NCBI GenBank assembly: GCA_015068725.1
Contig: SVKA01000001.1
Coordinates: 1 to 64,000 of the forward strand
Source of the DNA: Oscillospiraceae bacterium
Lineage (GTDB): Bacteria > Bacillota > Clostridia > UBA1381 > UMGS1253
DNA: 64,000 nucleotides
Direction of reading: 5' to 3'
The position numbers and the translations under genes were made by a program. Positions 20,468 to 30,988 of the stretch are shown here, one piece after another; position 1 is the stretch's first letter, and the number at the start of each line of letters is the position of its first letter. Below the pieces are notes generated by a model. It was not told where the DNA came from, made no database searches, and saw nothing but the letters and a program-made list of their open reading frames with translations.

Positions 20468-22331
20468 TTTTGCTACCTCCGTTGTTTTTTATATTTTTAT
20501 CTTTATTATTTTTATTGTTTTGCCACTCGCGTCCCTGACGCACCTCATACGGCGAGATAAGACAATCGCTTCCAAAGCCGATAAGGTCTTCGCGTCCCGC
20601 TTTTTTGAGTGCTTCAAAAACGAGCTTTTTATTGGCAGGATCTTTGTATTGTAAAAGTGCACGCTGCATAGCCTTTTCGTGCGGCTCGCGTGCGACGTAT
20701 ACGCTTTTTCCTGTTCGTGGGTCTATGCCCGTATAAAACATTGCGGTTGAAATAGTGCCTGGCGTGGGATAAAAATCCTGCACCTGACGGGGATTGAGCT
20801 TATGCTTTTTTAAAAACAGCGAAAGCTCTATCGCATCACTGAGCGTCGAGCCGGGATGTGAGCTCATAAGATACGGAACAAGATATTGTTCTTTTCCAAG
20901 CGAGCGGTTTATGTCGGTATATTTTTGCAAAAATCGCTCATATACCTTTGCCGATGGCTTGCCCATATATTTTAAAACGTTTTCCGATACATGCTCGGGT
21001 GCAACCTTTAACTGACCGCTTATATGATGCTCGCACAGCTCATAGAAAAACTCATCGTTTTTATCCGCCATAATATAATCATAGCGTAGCCCCGAGCGGA
21101 CAAATACCTTTTTCACTCTGTCAAGAGAGCGCAGCTTTCTTAAAAGCGCAAGGTAATCCTTGTGGTCAGCGATAAGGTTTTTGCACGGAGTCGGGAAAAG
21201 ACATTGTCTGTCCTTGCACGCACCTAATTTGAGCTGCTTTTCACACGCGGGATTGCGAAAATCTGCCGTAGGGCCGCCGACATCGTGAATATAACCCTTG
21301 AAGTCAGGCTCCCACGTAATTTTTTTTGCTTCATTAATAAGCGATTCGTGGCTTCGCGATTGTACTATACGCCCCTGATGGAACGTAAGGGCGCAAAAAT
21401 TGCACGCACCATAACAGCCGCGACAGCTTGTGAGCGAAAATTTGACCTCGCTGATTGCGGGGATGCCTCCCATAGACTCATACATTGGATGATATGTGCG
21501 CATATATGGAAGAGCATATACAGAGTCAAGCTCCTTTGTATTAAGCGGCATCATAGGTGGATTTTGCACAAGCAGCTTATCGTGATGTGGCTGAATGAGG
21601 CGCTTGCCACGTATGGGGTCCTGATGCTCGTATTGTATGCGCGTCGCATTTGCATACGCCATTTTATCTGACGATACATCTTCAAAGCTCTCAAGTGTTA
21701 TACCGTCGATATCTTCGTCTTTTTTTGCCACATAACATGTGCCGTTTACAAATCGTATCTTTTTTATATTTATACCTTTATCAAGTGCATCGGCTATCTC
21801 GGCAATCTGCTTTTCGCCCATGCCATAAATAAGCAAATCGGCGCGAGAGTCAAAAAGCACCGAGCGGCGCACTTTGTTTGCCCAGTAGTCATAATGTGCA
21901 AATCTTCGAAGGCTCGCCTCGATTCCGCCGATTATTATAGGGATATCGCCAAACGCCTCTCGTATGCGGTTACAATATACAATAACGGCTCTGTCAGGAC
22001 GATAGCCGCTTTTGCCGCCTGGTGAGTACATATCGTCAGAGCGTGGCTTTTTTGCTGCGGTATAATGCGCAACCATAGAGTCAATGTTGCCTGCGCTTAC
22101 AAGTACGCCAAGACGTGGTCTGCCGAATTTTTTAAAATCCTCACAATCTTGCCACGAAGGCTGTGGTAGCATCGCAACGCGGTAGCCCTTGCTTTCAAGA
22201 ACGCGTGATATTATCGCATGGCCAAAGCTTGGATGGTCAACGTATGCGTCGCCCGAAACATATAAAAAATCGGGCACGTCCCATCCGAGTTTATTCATTT
22301 CTTCTCTGTTTACAGGTAAAAAGTCGTTCAT
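20376..22331 (-). CDS. YgiQ-family radical SAM protein
   Basis: [20 protein letters not shown] radical SAM motif; [14 protein letters not shown]; basic/Asn-Gly-rich tail overlapping folD. Confidence 0.93.
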   Translation of the reverse strand: MNDFLPVNREEMNKLGWDVPDFLYVSGDAYVDHPSFGHAIISRVLESKGYRVAMLPQPSWQDCEDFKKFGRPRLGVLVSAGNIDSMVAHYTAAKKPRSDDMYSPGGKSGYRPDRAVIVYCNRIREAFGDIPIIIGGIEASLRRFAHYDYWANKVRRSVLFDSRADLLIYGMGEKQIAEIADALDKGINIKKIRFVNGTCYVAKKDEDIDGITLESFEDVSSDKMAYANATRIQYEHQDPIRGKRLIQPHHDKLLVQNPPMMPLNTKELDSVYALPYMRTYHPMYESMGGIPAISEVKFSLTSCRGCYGACNFCALTFHQGRIVQSRSHESLINEAKKITWEPDFKGYIHDVGGPTADFRNPACEKQLKLGACKDRQCLFPTPCKNLIADHKDYLALLRKLRSLDRVKKVFVRSGLRYDYIMADKNDEFFYELCEHHISGQLKVAPEHVSENVLKYMGKPSAKVYERFLQKYTDINRSLGKEQYLVPYLMSSHPGSTLSDAIELSLFLKKHKLNPRQVQDFYPTPGTISTAMFYTGIDPRTGKSVYVAREPHEKAMQRALLQYKDPANKKLVFEALKKAGREDLIGFGSDCLISPYEVRQGREWQNNKNNKDKNIKNNGGSKNGNNNGRKGFGKKGQNAAKRAGRNSKSQRR

Positions 22332-22348
22332 ATCTATCTCCGATTAGC

Positions 22349-23176
22349 TTATCTTGCCTCAAAAAAGTACTCTTTTCCATCGCTGCAACGTATACGCCAT
22401 ACTGGAACGGCAGTTGCGAAGGTGTGATGTGTATTTTTTTCTCCTGTTATATATCCAAGGTCAATTTGCACAATAGTGTTTGAACCATTTTTTATGCGCA
22501 AATCATCGCGGGCAAAGTCTAAAAGAATACTTGTGATTGGCTTTACGCGTGCAGTATCGTTTGAAAAAGCGCTCTGCCCGCTTGAAGGGACAAACCAGCT
22601 TCCGTAAAGACGTGTAATACCATTTTTGGTTACCTGTGCTTCAAAATATGAATCAAGCAGGGCATATCTGTCTATTTTTTGATTTATATATACAGTATAA
22701 CCATTATCATTTTCTGTTACATATGAGTTTAGCATATTGTTTTCAAAGCCGTGCTTTCCAAGCCACTCGGCTACGCATCGCTGCGCTGATGAAGCGGTCA
22801 GCTCTTTGATATTATCCAAAGGTGCAGAATCTGTATACAATATCATATCACCTTCAAGAGAAAGTCGCATGGTGGAAGATGCGTAGTGTCCGCCCGAAAG
22901 CGATGCTGCTTGCTCGCCAAGGATTCTTTTTGCAAATTCATCAAAATCAGATACGCTGTTCTGGACGTCAATTGCACCGAGCTTTGGCGTTTTTGTCGGA
23001 ATAATATCTGACTTTACAAATATATTATTGCGCTGCAAAACCTCGACAGTCTGCTCAATTGTCTGGGCCTCTATCACGGATAGACGCATATCGGATTTTA
23101 CCATAGTAAAAATCAAAAATATATTTATTGACACGAACAAAACTATAAGCCAGTTCTTCGCTCCGGACCAATTCAT
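22349..23176 (-). CDS. YycI-like membrane-anchored protein
   Basis: Single N-terminal TM (WLIVLFVSINIFLIF) followed by a YycI-like extracytoplasmic region. Confidence 0.5.
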   Translation of the reverse strand: MNWSGAKNWLIVLFVSINIFLIFTMVKSDMRLSVIEAQTIEQTVEVLQRNNIFVKSDIIPTKTPKLGAIDVQNSVSDFDEFAKRILGEQAASLSGGHYASSTMRLSLEGDMILYTDSAPLDNIKELTASSAQRCVAEWLGKHGFENNMLNSYVTENDNGYTVYINQKIDRYALLDSYFEAQVTKNGITRLYGSWFVPSSGQSAFSNDTARVKPITSILLDFARDDLRIKNGSNTIVQIDLGYITGEKNTHHTFATAVPVWRIRCSDGKEYFFEAR

Positions 23177-23283
23177 TTTATCTCACCTGCCTACATATAT
23201 ATTGTGCCTTATATTACAAAAAAAATCAAGAGGTTTTCTAAGTTTTACCCAAGAAAACCTCCGTTTTTTAGTGTTTATCCATC

Positions 23284-24114
23284 TTATTTGATAAAGCTTG
23301 TGATAACGCTTATAATACCTACCAATCCACAATATATCGAAAAGATATAGAATTTGTTTTTATTTAAAAGATTTATAAGAAATTTTATCGCAAGTATTCC
23401 CGAAACTGCCGCCGCGATAAAACCGACTGCAAGAGGAGCAAGCTCCACACTAAAGCCACCGTTTGCAATAAGCTCGCCGCCTTCTAAAACGGCTGCACCA
23501 AGTATAGCCGGCAGCGACATTAAGAAGGAAAATTTTATTGCAAAATCCTTTTTATAACCAAGTGCGCGTGCTGCCGTTATCGTCGAGCCGCTTCTTGAAA
23601 GTCCGGGCATAAGCGCACATGCCTGCATAATACCAACCCACAGGGCACTTTTGTACTTCGCATTTGATGCATCGATGCTGCCTTCTTCAAATCTGTCAAT
23701 CAAATACATAAGTGCGGATGTAAACAGAAGCATTATTCCTACGGTCAGAACGTTTGAAAGTGCAGCGTCCAAATCTAGAAGCTTAAACACAAAACCTACA
23801 ACAATGGCAGGGATTGTAGCTATAATAAGCATAACAAGCATACGTCTGTACGGGCGCTCAAAATCGAATTTGCCACGGAATATGTCGGCTATCATAAGGA
23901 AAAACTCCTTTATAAGCTCTGACACATCCTTATAATAAACAAAACACACCGAAATAAATGTTGCAACGTGCAAAAGCACATTAAACGCGTTGCCTTCATC
24001 TATATTAAGATTTAAAAGCTCTCCGAAAATTACAAGGTGTCCCGAGCTTGATACAGGTAAAAACTCGGTCAGTCCCTGCACAAGTCCCATTATAAGTGCT
24101 TCAAATATACTCAA
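23284..24114 (-). CDS. uppP: Undecaprenyl-diphosphatase
   Basis: GLVQGLTEFLPVSSSGHL and PGLSRSGSTI motifs. Confidence 0.97.
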   Translation of the reverse strand: MSIFEALIMGLVQGLTEFLPVSSSGHLVIFGELLNLNIDEGNAFNVLLHVATFISVCFVYYKDVSELIKEFFLMIADIFRGKFDFERPYRRMLVMLIIATIPAIVVGFVFKLLDLDAALSNVLTVGIMLLFTSALMYLIDRFEEGSIDASNAKYKSALWVGIMQACALMPGLSRSGSTITAARALGYKKDFAIKFSFLMSLPAILGAAVLEGGELIANGGFSVELAPLAVGFIAAAVSGILAIKFLINLLNKNKFYIFSIYCGLVGIISVITSFIK

Positions 24115-24143
24115 AAATAATCAGCGCCTTTCATTTTTGAAAA

Positions 24144-24668
24144 TTATATATCGTCATCCTCGTCGTCATCAGAATCTTCTGTAACCGGCTCATCTGCCAC
24201 CGGTTCGTCAGATTCTTCAGGCTTTGCTGTTTCTTCAGCTTCTTCCTCTTCGGGCTCTGCTTTTATATTTATGTCGTCAAGACGGCCAATATACTCACTG
24301 AGTGTATTTTTTGCATCTTGTCTTATTTCAAGTATGCGATCTTTTTCGCTGCGGATTTTTGCACGAAGCTCCTCAAGCTCAAGCTCAAGCCCCGAACGCA
24401 TCTTGCTTGTTTCAAGACGTGCCTCTTCAAGCATTTTTTCAGCCTCTAATTTTGCATTTAAAAGTGCGTCTGCTATATATGCTCTTTCTTTTTCAAGAAC
24501 AGCAATTTTTTCTGTAAGAGCCTTGTTATCCTTCTCAAGCTCTAAATTCTTTTTCTCAAGCTCAGTTTTTGTTTTTTCTGCTGACTGTGCACATTCCATA
24601 ATGTACGCATTTACAAATTTTTTCTTATAACCGAATAATGATGTTTTAAACTTTCTTGGTGTTTCCAT
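24144..24668 (-). CDS. DivIVA-like coiled-coil protein with acidic tail
   Basis: FKTSLFGYKKKFVNAYIMEC N-terminus, long coiled coil, Asp/Glu-rich C-terminus. Confidence 0.6.
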   Translation of the reverse strand: METPRKFKTSLFGYKKKFVNAYIMECAQSAEKTKTELEKKNLELEKDNKALTEKIAVLEKERAYIADALLNAKLEAEKMLEEARLETSKMRSGLELELEELRAKIRSEKDRILEIRQDAKNTLSEYIGRLDDINIKAEPEEEEAEETAKPEESDEPVADEPVTEDSDDDEDDDI

Positions 24669-24820
24669 CGGGGAAAACGCCTCCTCTTATAATATCATAA
24701 TATATAAATATATCCACGCCCAAAATGGCGAAAATACACCTAATTGATTAAATTCTACATATTTATATGTTTTTCCTTCTTTTGCGGCTTGTTTTTTCAT
24801 AAAAATTTATAAAAATTCCC

Positions 24821-24849
24821 TTGACAAGATGCTGATTTAGTGATATTAT
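24821..24849 (+). promoter_or_regulatory. sigmaA promoter of the ACT-hom-lysC-rlmB gene run
   Basis: TTGACA - 17 nt - TATTAT. Confidence 0.75.
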
Positions 24850-24900
24850 GTTCACTATGGCACACATTTGTGCGCCATATACGGACAAGGAGTGATACAC

Positions 24901-25344
24901 ATGGCGACAAAACCTTCTTATCTGCTTGTTGATACTTCCGTATTGCCCGATATATTCGAAAAAGTTGTAGAAGCGAAAAGACTTCTTAAAACGGGAAAAT
25001 GTAAAACAGCGAGCGAGGCGGCGCAGATGCTTAAAATCAGCCGTTCGGCATTTTACAAGTACAAGGACTGTGTTTTTCCGATTGAAGAAATGGGCAAGGA
25101 CAGAATAATAACTCTCTTTATGGAGCTTGTAGACATTCCGGGCATACTTTCGCAGGTATTAAAAACGCTTGCACAGGCGTGTGTGAGCGTGCTTACGATT
25201 AACCAGAATATCCCTGTTGATAATTCGGCAAATGTTACAATATCGCTTCGTACAGAGGAAATGAACAAGTCGGTTGAAGCACTTTTAAAGAAGCTCAAGG
25301 CAATTGACGGAGTGAAAAAAATCGAAATAATTGCCGGAGAATGA
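24901..25344 (+). CDS. ACT-domain protein (PheB/UPF0735-like)
   Basis: HTH-like N-terminus (KTASEAAQMLKISRSAFYKYKD) plus ACT domain; upstream of hom. Confidence 0.85.
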   Translation: MATKPSYLLVDTSVLPDIFEKVVEAKRLLKTGKCKTASEAAQMLKISRSAFYKYKDCVFPIEEMGKDRIITLFMELVDIPGILSQVLKTLAQACVSVLTINQNIPVDNSANVTISLRTEEMNKSVEALLKKLKAIDGVKKIEIIAGE

Positions 25345-25390
25345 GCGCGGAATAATAAAACTAAAAAGATATAGCTTGGGAGGAAAAAGC

Positions 25391-26596
25391 ATGATTAATA
25401 TAGCAATTTTGGGATACGGCACTGTCGGCTCGGGTGTTTATGAGGTAATTGGCACAAACGCTGATAGCATAAAGCGCAAAGCGGGCAAACAGATTGTCGT
25501 AAAAAAGATTCTTGATTTGCGTGATTTTGACGATCATCCGCAAAAAGAGCTTTTTACAAAAAATTATGATGAAATTTTAAGCGACAACGAAATTGAGATT
25601 GTTGTCGAAACAATTGGCGGACTTGAGCCGGCGTACAGATTTACAAAATCCGCGCTTCTCGCAGGAAAAAGTGTTGTTACGAGCAACAAAGAGCTTGTTG
25701 CTGCTCACGGAACAGAGCTTTTAGGTATTGCAAGAGAGCAGAACGTAAACTATCTGTTCGAGGCAAGTGTTGGCGGTGGTATACCGATTATAAGACCTTT
25801 AAACGGATGCCTTGCGGCAAACGAAATTACCGAAATTTTCGGAATACTTAACGGCACTACAAACTATATTTTAACGAAGATGATAAAGGATGGCATAAGC
25901 TTTGAAACGGCGCTTGCACAGGCGCAGGAAAAGGGCTATGCCGAGAGAAATCCTGCCGCTGACGTTGAAGGACATGATGCATGCAGAAAAATATGCATTC
26001 TTGCTTCGCTTGCTTTTGGAAAAGCCGTTGATTCATCCGTTATTCATACAGAAGGTATTACAAATATCACATTAGATGATGTAAAAGCTGCCGAAGCTCT
26101 TGGATATGTAATAAAGCTTATCGGATATACAAAGAGCGAAGAGGATAAGGTAATATGCAGAGTATCACCGATGCTTGTGCCAAATGACAATCCGCTATCG
26201 GGCGTTGAGGACGTATTTAATGCGATAATGGTTCGCGGAAATCAGGTTGGCGACGTAATGTTTTATGGCCGTGGCGCAGGAAAGCTTCCAACCGCAAGTG
26301 CTGTCGTAGCAGACGTGATTGATATAGTAAAGGGTTCTGATAATAAGAACTTTATCTGGGAATCATCTGACAAAGATTATATAGATGATTACAAAAAGGC
26401 AGAAATTGCGATGTTTGTACGCGCAAGCGGCACAGACGAGGCAAGTGTAAAGGCTTTGTTCGGTGATAAAACTGTTGTTTTAAACAAAACTGAGCTTTGC
26501 TTTATCACTCCTGCCGATACAGAGGAAAATCTTGTTAAAAAGCTTTCAATGCTTGACGGTGAAGTGATAACTACAATAAGAGTTATGCAGGACTGA
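25391..26596 (+). CDS. hom: Homoserine dehydrogenase
   Basis: ILGYGTVGSGV, TSNKELVA, GILNGTTNYILTKM, C-terminal ACT. Confidence 0.96.
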   Translation: MINIAILGYGTVGSGVYEVIGTNADSIKRKAGKQIVVKKILDLRDFDDHPQKELFTKNYDEILSDNEIEIVVETIGGLEPAYRFTKSALLAGKSVVTSNKELVAAHGTELLGIAREQNVNYLFEASVGGGIPIIRPLNGCLAANEITEIFGILNGTTNYILTKMIKDGISFETALAQAQEKGYAERNPAADVEGHDACRKICILASLAFGKAVDSSVIHTEGITNITLDDVKAAEALGYVIKLIGYTKSEEDKVICRVSPMLVPNDNPLSGVEDVFNAIMVRGNQVGDVMFYGRGAGKLPTASAVVADVIDIVKGSDNKNFIWESSDKDYIDDYKKAEIAMFVRASGTDEASVKALFGDKTVVLNKTELCFITPADTEENLVKKLSMLDGEVITTIRVMQD

Positions 26597-26639
26597 TAGC
26601 ATAATATATAGTAAAAAGAATTTCAAGGAGGATATAACT

Positions 26640-27851
26640 GTGGGTTTAGTCGTACAAAAATTCGGCGGAAGCTCTGTGGCGAACGCTGAAAGAGTTTTTA
26701 ATGTTGCACGTACTATTACGGAAACGTATAAGGAAGGCAACGAGGTTGTTGTAGTTGTATCGGCACAGGGTGATACGACAGACGAGCTTATAGAAAAGGC
26801 AATGGAAATTAATAAAAAGCCTTCAAAAAGAGAAATGGATATGCTTTTATCATCAGGTGAGCAGATTTCGATTTCGCTTCTTGCGATGGCGATTGAGGCG
26901 CTGGGCTTTCCTGTAATATCGCTTACGGGATGGCAGGCGGGCATGAAAACAAATTCAAATTATTCGATTGCGCGTCTTAAAAAGATTGATACGGAAAGAG
27001 TTCGTAGTGAGCTTGACAAAAATAACATCGTTATTGTGGCAGGATTTCAGGGAATTAACAAATATGACGATATTACAACGCTTGGACGTGGCGGCTCGGA
27101 CACATCAGCAGTTGCACTTGCGGCAGCACTTCATGCAGATGTGTGCCAGATATATACAGATGTTGACGGTGTATACACGGCTGACCCGCGCATTGTAAAG
27201 GATGCAAAAAAGCTCGACGAAATTTCATACGATGAGATGCTTGAGCTTGCATCGCTTGGTGCAAACGTTTTAAATAACCGCTCGGTTGAAATGGCTAAAA
27301 AATATAATGTAAAACTTATGGTTCTTTCAAGTCTTCACAAGGCTGCGGGAACAATTGTTAAGGAGGTAAATGACGTGGAAAAAATGTTGGTTCGCGGTGT
27401 AACGCGCGATAATGATACTGCAAGAATTTCATTACTTGAGGTGGAGGATACTCCTGGGAAGGCATTTAGCGTATTTTCGCTTTTAGCAAAGCATAATATC
27501 AATGTGGATTTGATTATACAATCAATAGGAAGAAACAATACAAAGGATATCAGCTTTACAGTAGCATCTTCAAATCTCGACGAGGCACTAAGCGTGTTAA
27601 ATGAAAATAAGAGTGTAATTGCTCCAAAGGATATTCAGTGGAACGACGACGTTTCAAAGGTATCAATCGTTGGTGCAGGTATGGTTACAAATCCGGGCGT
27701 GGCTGCAAAGATGTTTGAGGCGCTATATAAGTCAAATATCAACATTCATATGATTGCTACAAGCGAGATTAAGGTATCTGTACTTATTGACCGTAAGGAT
27801 GCTGAGCGTGCAGTTGTAGCAATTCACGACGAATTTGACATGGCCAACTGA
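26640..27851 (+). CDS. lysC: Aspartate kinase
   Basis: VVQKFGGSSVAN, TTLGRGGSDTSAVALA, two ACT domains; GTG start after AAGGAGG. Confidence 0.96.
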   Translation: MGLVVQKFGGSSVANAERVFNVARTITETYKEGNEVVVVVSAQGDTTDELIEKAMEINKKPSKREMDMLLSSGEQISISLLAMAIEALGFPVISLTGWQAGMKTNSNYSIARLKKIDTERVRSELDKNNIVIVAGFQGINKYDDITTLGRGGSDTSAVALAAALHADVCQIYTDVDGVYTADPRIVKDAKKLDEISYDEMLELASLGANVLNNRSVEMAKKYNVKLMVLSSLHKAAGTIVKEVNDVEKMLVRGVTRDNDTARISLLEVEDTPGKAFSVFSLLAKHNINVDLIIQSIGRNNTKDISFTVASSNLDEALSVLNENKSVIAPKDIQWNDDVSKVSIVGAGMVTNPGVAAKMFEALYKSNINIHMIATSEIKVSVLIDRKDAERAVVAIHDEFDMAN

Positions 27852-27878
27852 TAAATATGATATTTAGGGAGAAATCCG

Positions 27879-28634
27879 ATGAATAATAATGCAAAGGAAG
27901 AGCGCGAGGACATATTAGAGGGTAGAAATCCTGTGTTTGAGGCTCTTAAAAGCGGCAGACAGATTGACAAAATTCTTATTGCAAAAAATGACAACAAAGG
28001 CTCGATTGCCCGCATACTTTCGCTTGCAAAGGAAAAACGCATACTCATAAGCGAGGTCGAGCGAACAAAGCTTGACGCTATAAGCTCGACGGGCGCACAT
28101 CAGGGAATTATAGCCTATGTTGCGGCTGCGTCTTATTCAAGTGTGCAGGAGATTTTGGATTATGCCAATGAGCGCGGCGAGCCGCCTTTCGTAATTATAT
28201 GCGATTCATTAAATGACTCGCACAACCTTGGTTCGATTATACGTACGGCGCATTGCTGCGGAGTGCACGGCGTAATTATACCAAAGCACAGAAGTGTGGG
28301 ACTTAGCGCCGCATGTGCAAAGGCTTCGGCAGGCGCGGTTGAGTACACAAAGGTTGCAAAGGTAACAAATCTTTCAAGGTGTATCGAGGATTTGAAAAAA
28401 GCGGGGCTCTGGATTTGCGGAACAGATGCTGATGGTGAAAATGACATTTACTCAGCAGACCTTTCGGGACCGATTGGAGTAGTCATAGGCTCTGAGGGGG
28501 AAGGAATGAGCAGACTTGTAAAAGAAAGCTGCGATTTTCTTGTGCGTATCCCAATGAAAGGGCAGATAAATAGCTTAAATGCCTCTGTTGCGGCGGGTGT
28601 GCTTATGTACGAGGTTGTCAGAAGAAGAAATTAA
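27879..28634 (+). CDS. rlmB: 23S rRNA 2'-O-methyltransferase (TrmH/RlmB family)
   Basis: LEGRNPVFEAL, DSLNDSHNLGSIIRTAHC, GSEGEGMSRLV, SLNASVAAGVLMYE. Confidence 0.92.
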   Translation: MNNNAKEEREDILEGRNPVFEALKSGRQIDKILIAKNDNKGSIARILSLAKEKRILISEVERTKLDAISSTGAHQGIIAYVAAASYSSVQEILDYANERGEPPFVIICDSLNDSHNLGSIIRTAHCCGVHGVIIPKHRSVGLSAACAKASAGAVEYTKVAKVTNLSRCIEDLKKAGLWICGTDADGENDIYSADLSGPIGVVIGSEGEGMSRLVKESCDFLVRIPMKGQINSLNASVAAGVLMYEVVRRRN

Positions 28635-28644
28635 AGTGGCAATA

Positions 28645-28681
28645 TAAAAGACGATGCAAACAAATTTTGCATCGTCTTTTT
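28645..28681. terminator. Bidirectional terminator
   Basis: AAAAGACGATGCAAA-CAAA-TTTTGCATCGTCTTTTT. Confidence 0.85.
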
Positions 28682-28699
28682 GTGTGTAATAAATATTAT

Positions 28700-29653
28700 T
28701 TACGCGTTTTTACGGCTTATTGCTTTTTCGGCATATTTAACAATGTGCTCGCAGCTTAGTTCATACGCATCAAGAAGCACAGACGGCTTGCCCGATGCAC
28801 CGAATTTGTCGCGTATACCAACAATTTCAATCGGGGTGGGGTGGCTCATAGCGAGTACGCCACAGACCGCTTCGCCAAGACCGCCAATTATATTGTGCTC
28901 TTCTACGCATACAACTGCGCCAGTTTTCTTTGCGCTTTCGATTATAATATCTTCGTCAATCGGCTTTATTGTGGGCATATCCACAAGGCGCACGCTTACG
29001 CCGTTTTTGGCAAGCTCATCTGCCGCTTTTACTGCCTCATGCATCAAAAGTCCCGTTGCAATAATTGTAACGTCGCTTCCGTCGCGAACCAATCTGCCCT
29101 TGCCGATTTTGAATTCTCCATATTCTGCCTCGTCAAAAATCATCGGCATTGGAAGTCTGCTTACACGAAGGTATGCCGGCTTGTCATAATTCACAAGCGC
29201 ACGCACCGCAGCTGCGGTTTCAACTCCGTCAGCGGGGGAGATGATTGTCATATTCGGGATTGCACGCATAAGTGCAACGTCCTCTATACACTGGTGCGAC
29301 GCACCGTCCTCGCCCACTGTAACGCCTGCGTGTGAGCCGACAACAACAACGGGAAGAGATGGATATGCAATAGAGTTTCTGACTTGTTCATAGGCTCTGC
29401 CCGCAGCAAACATTGCAAAGCTTGCAGCGAAAACCTTTTTGCCGCACGAAGCGAGTCCTGCTGCAGTTGCCATCATATTGCCCTCGGCAATTCCACAGTT
29501 TATGTGGCGCTCGGGATACTTATCTTTAAAAAGTGCTGTCATCGTCGATTTGCTAAGGTCGGCGTCCAAAACCACGATATCTTCTCTTGCGCCCAAAGCG
29601 GCAAGCTCTTGTCCAAATGCAAGTCTTGTTGCGATTGTTTTATTTTCTGCCAT
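28700..29653 (-). CDS. Transketolase, C-terminal subunit
   Basis: DADLSKST, GIAEGNMMATAAGLA, GEDGASHQCIEDVALMR. Confidence 0.94.
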   Translation of the reverse strand: MAENKTIATRLAFGQELAALGAREDIVVLDADLSKSTMTALFKDKYPERHINCGIAEGNMMATAAGLASCGKKVFAASFAMFAAGRAYEQVRNSIAYPSLPVVVVGSHAGVTVGEDGASHQCIEDVALMRAIPNMTIISPADGVETAAAVRALVNYDKPAYLRVSRLPMPMIFDEAEYGEFKIGKGRLVRDGSDVTIIATGLLMHEAVKAADELAKNGVSVRLVDMPTIKPIDEDIIIESAKKTGAVVCVEEHNIIGGLGEAVCGVLAMSHPTPIEIVGIRDKFGASGKPSVLLDAYELSCEHIVKYAEKAISRKNA

Positions 29654-29654
29654 A

Positions 29655-30503
29655 TCAGTTTTGCGCCTCCAATCCCTTAATAAAATCGTCAAGCTCTTTG
29701 ATTGCCTGATTGTATTGCTCTTCGTTAGGAGCGCTGCCGTGCCAGCTTGCCTCGCCCTCCATAAACGATACGCCCTTGCCCTTTATGGTCTTACAAATAA
29801 TAGCTGTGGGCTTGCCCTTTGTATTTTTTGCCTCGTTTACGGCATTTTCAATCTGGTTATAGTCATGGCCGTCAATTTCGATGGTATGCCAGCCGAATGC
29901 ATCGTATTTTTCCTTAATTGGCATAGGATTCATTACCTTTGTGATGTCGCCGTCAATCTGAAGACCGTTGTTATCAACGAAAAGTGTAAGATTATCAAGC
30001 TTGTAATGAGCGGCAAACATTGCAGCCTCCCATACCTGACCTTCTTCAAGCTCGCCATCACCTGTTGCGGTGTATACACGGTAGTCTTTGCCACTAAGCT
30101 TTGCCGAAAGTGCCATGCCGTTTGCAGCGCTTACGCCCTGACCAAGCGAGCCCGTTGACATATCAACGCCCGGTACGCCCTTCATATCGGGGTGTCCCTG
30201 CAAAAAGCTTCCGTATTTTCTAAGCGATGCAATCTCGCTTGGTGAGAAAAATCCGCGCTCGGCAAGTACACCGTAAAGTGCCGGTGCACAGTGTCCTTTT
30301 GAGAGTACAAATCTGTCGCGGTCCGGATTTTTTGGGTTTTTAGGGTCAACATTCATCTGCTCAAAATACAAGTATGTTAACACGTCTGCTATTGAGAGTG
30401 AACCACCCGGATGTCCTGATGCGGCGTTATATACACCGGTAAGGGCACTTTTTCTTGCTTTTGCGGCAACAATGGTAAGCTCTTTTATTCTGCTGTTATC
30501 CAT
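29655..30503 (-). CDS. Transketolase, N-terminal (TPP-binding) subunit
   Basis: GHPGGSLSIADVL, SKGHCAPALY, GDGELEEGQVWEA. Confidence 0.94.
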   Translation of the reverse strand: MDNSRIKELTIVAAKARKSALTGVYNAASGHPGGSLSIADVLTYLYFEQMNVDPKNPKNPDRDRFVLSKGHCAPALYGVLAERGFFSPSEIASLRKYGSFLQGHPDMKGVPGVDMSTGSLGQGVSAANGMALSAKLSGKDYRVYTATGDGELEEGQVWEAAMFAAHYKLDNLTLFVDNNGLQIDGDITKVMNPMPIKEKYDAFGWHTIEIDGHDYNQIENAVNEAKNTKGKPTAIICKTIKGKGVSFMEGEASWHGSAPNEEQYNQAIKELDDFIKGLEAQN

Positions 30504-30544
30504 TTGATGCTTGTCCTCCTTAGCTTTATTAAATATATAATTTA

Positions 30545-30955
30545 TTAATTACGTTCTTCTATTACATCATACGCCATACGCATAATTTCATACAATCTGT
30601 CGGTCTGTTTATCCAAATAAAGATATCCGATGAGCGCCTCAAAGCCTGTTGCCATACGATAATCAGCCATATCGGCATTTTTTGGAACGGTTGCAGACTT
30701 GGTGTTTCTTCCGCGCTTGTATACCGAAAGCTCGTTTTCAGAAAGATTGTCTATAATGGCTTTTATACTGTTTGCCTGTGCGTTTGCCTTTACATAGTGT
30801 ATCGCCATTTTGTGCAGTTTATTCGCACTAAGTGAGCCAAATTTCATAAGGCGTGTGCGAACATACAGCTCATATACCGCGTCGCCCACAAAAGCGAGCG
30901 TGAGCGGTGAATACAAATTTGGATTTTCAATTTTTTCGTCCGGTATATATGGCAT
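30545..30955 (-). CDS. mrnC: Mini-ribonuclease 3
   Basis: LAFVGDAVYELYVR, RGRNTKSATVPKNA; next to cysS. Confidence 0.93.
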   Translation of the reverse strand: MPYIPDEKIENPNLYSPLTLAFVGDAVYELYVRTRLMKFGSLSANKLHKMAIHYVKANAQANSIKAIIDNLSENELSVYKRGRNTKSATVPKNADMADYRMATGFEALIGYLYLDKQTDRLYEIMRMAYDVIEERN

Positions 30956-30988
30956 CGGTGCGCCTTCCTTTTATCATACAGATATTTT

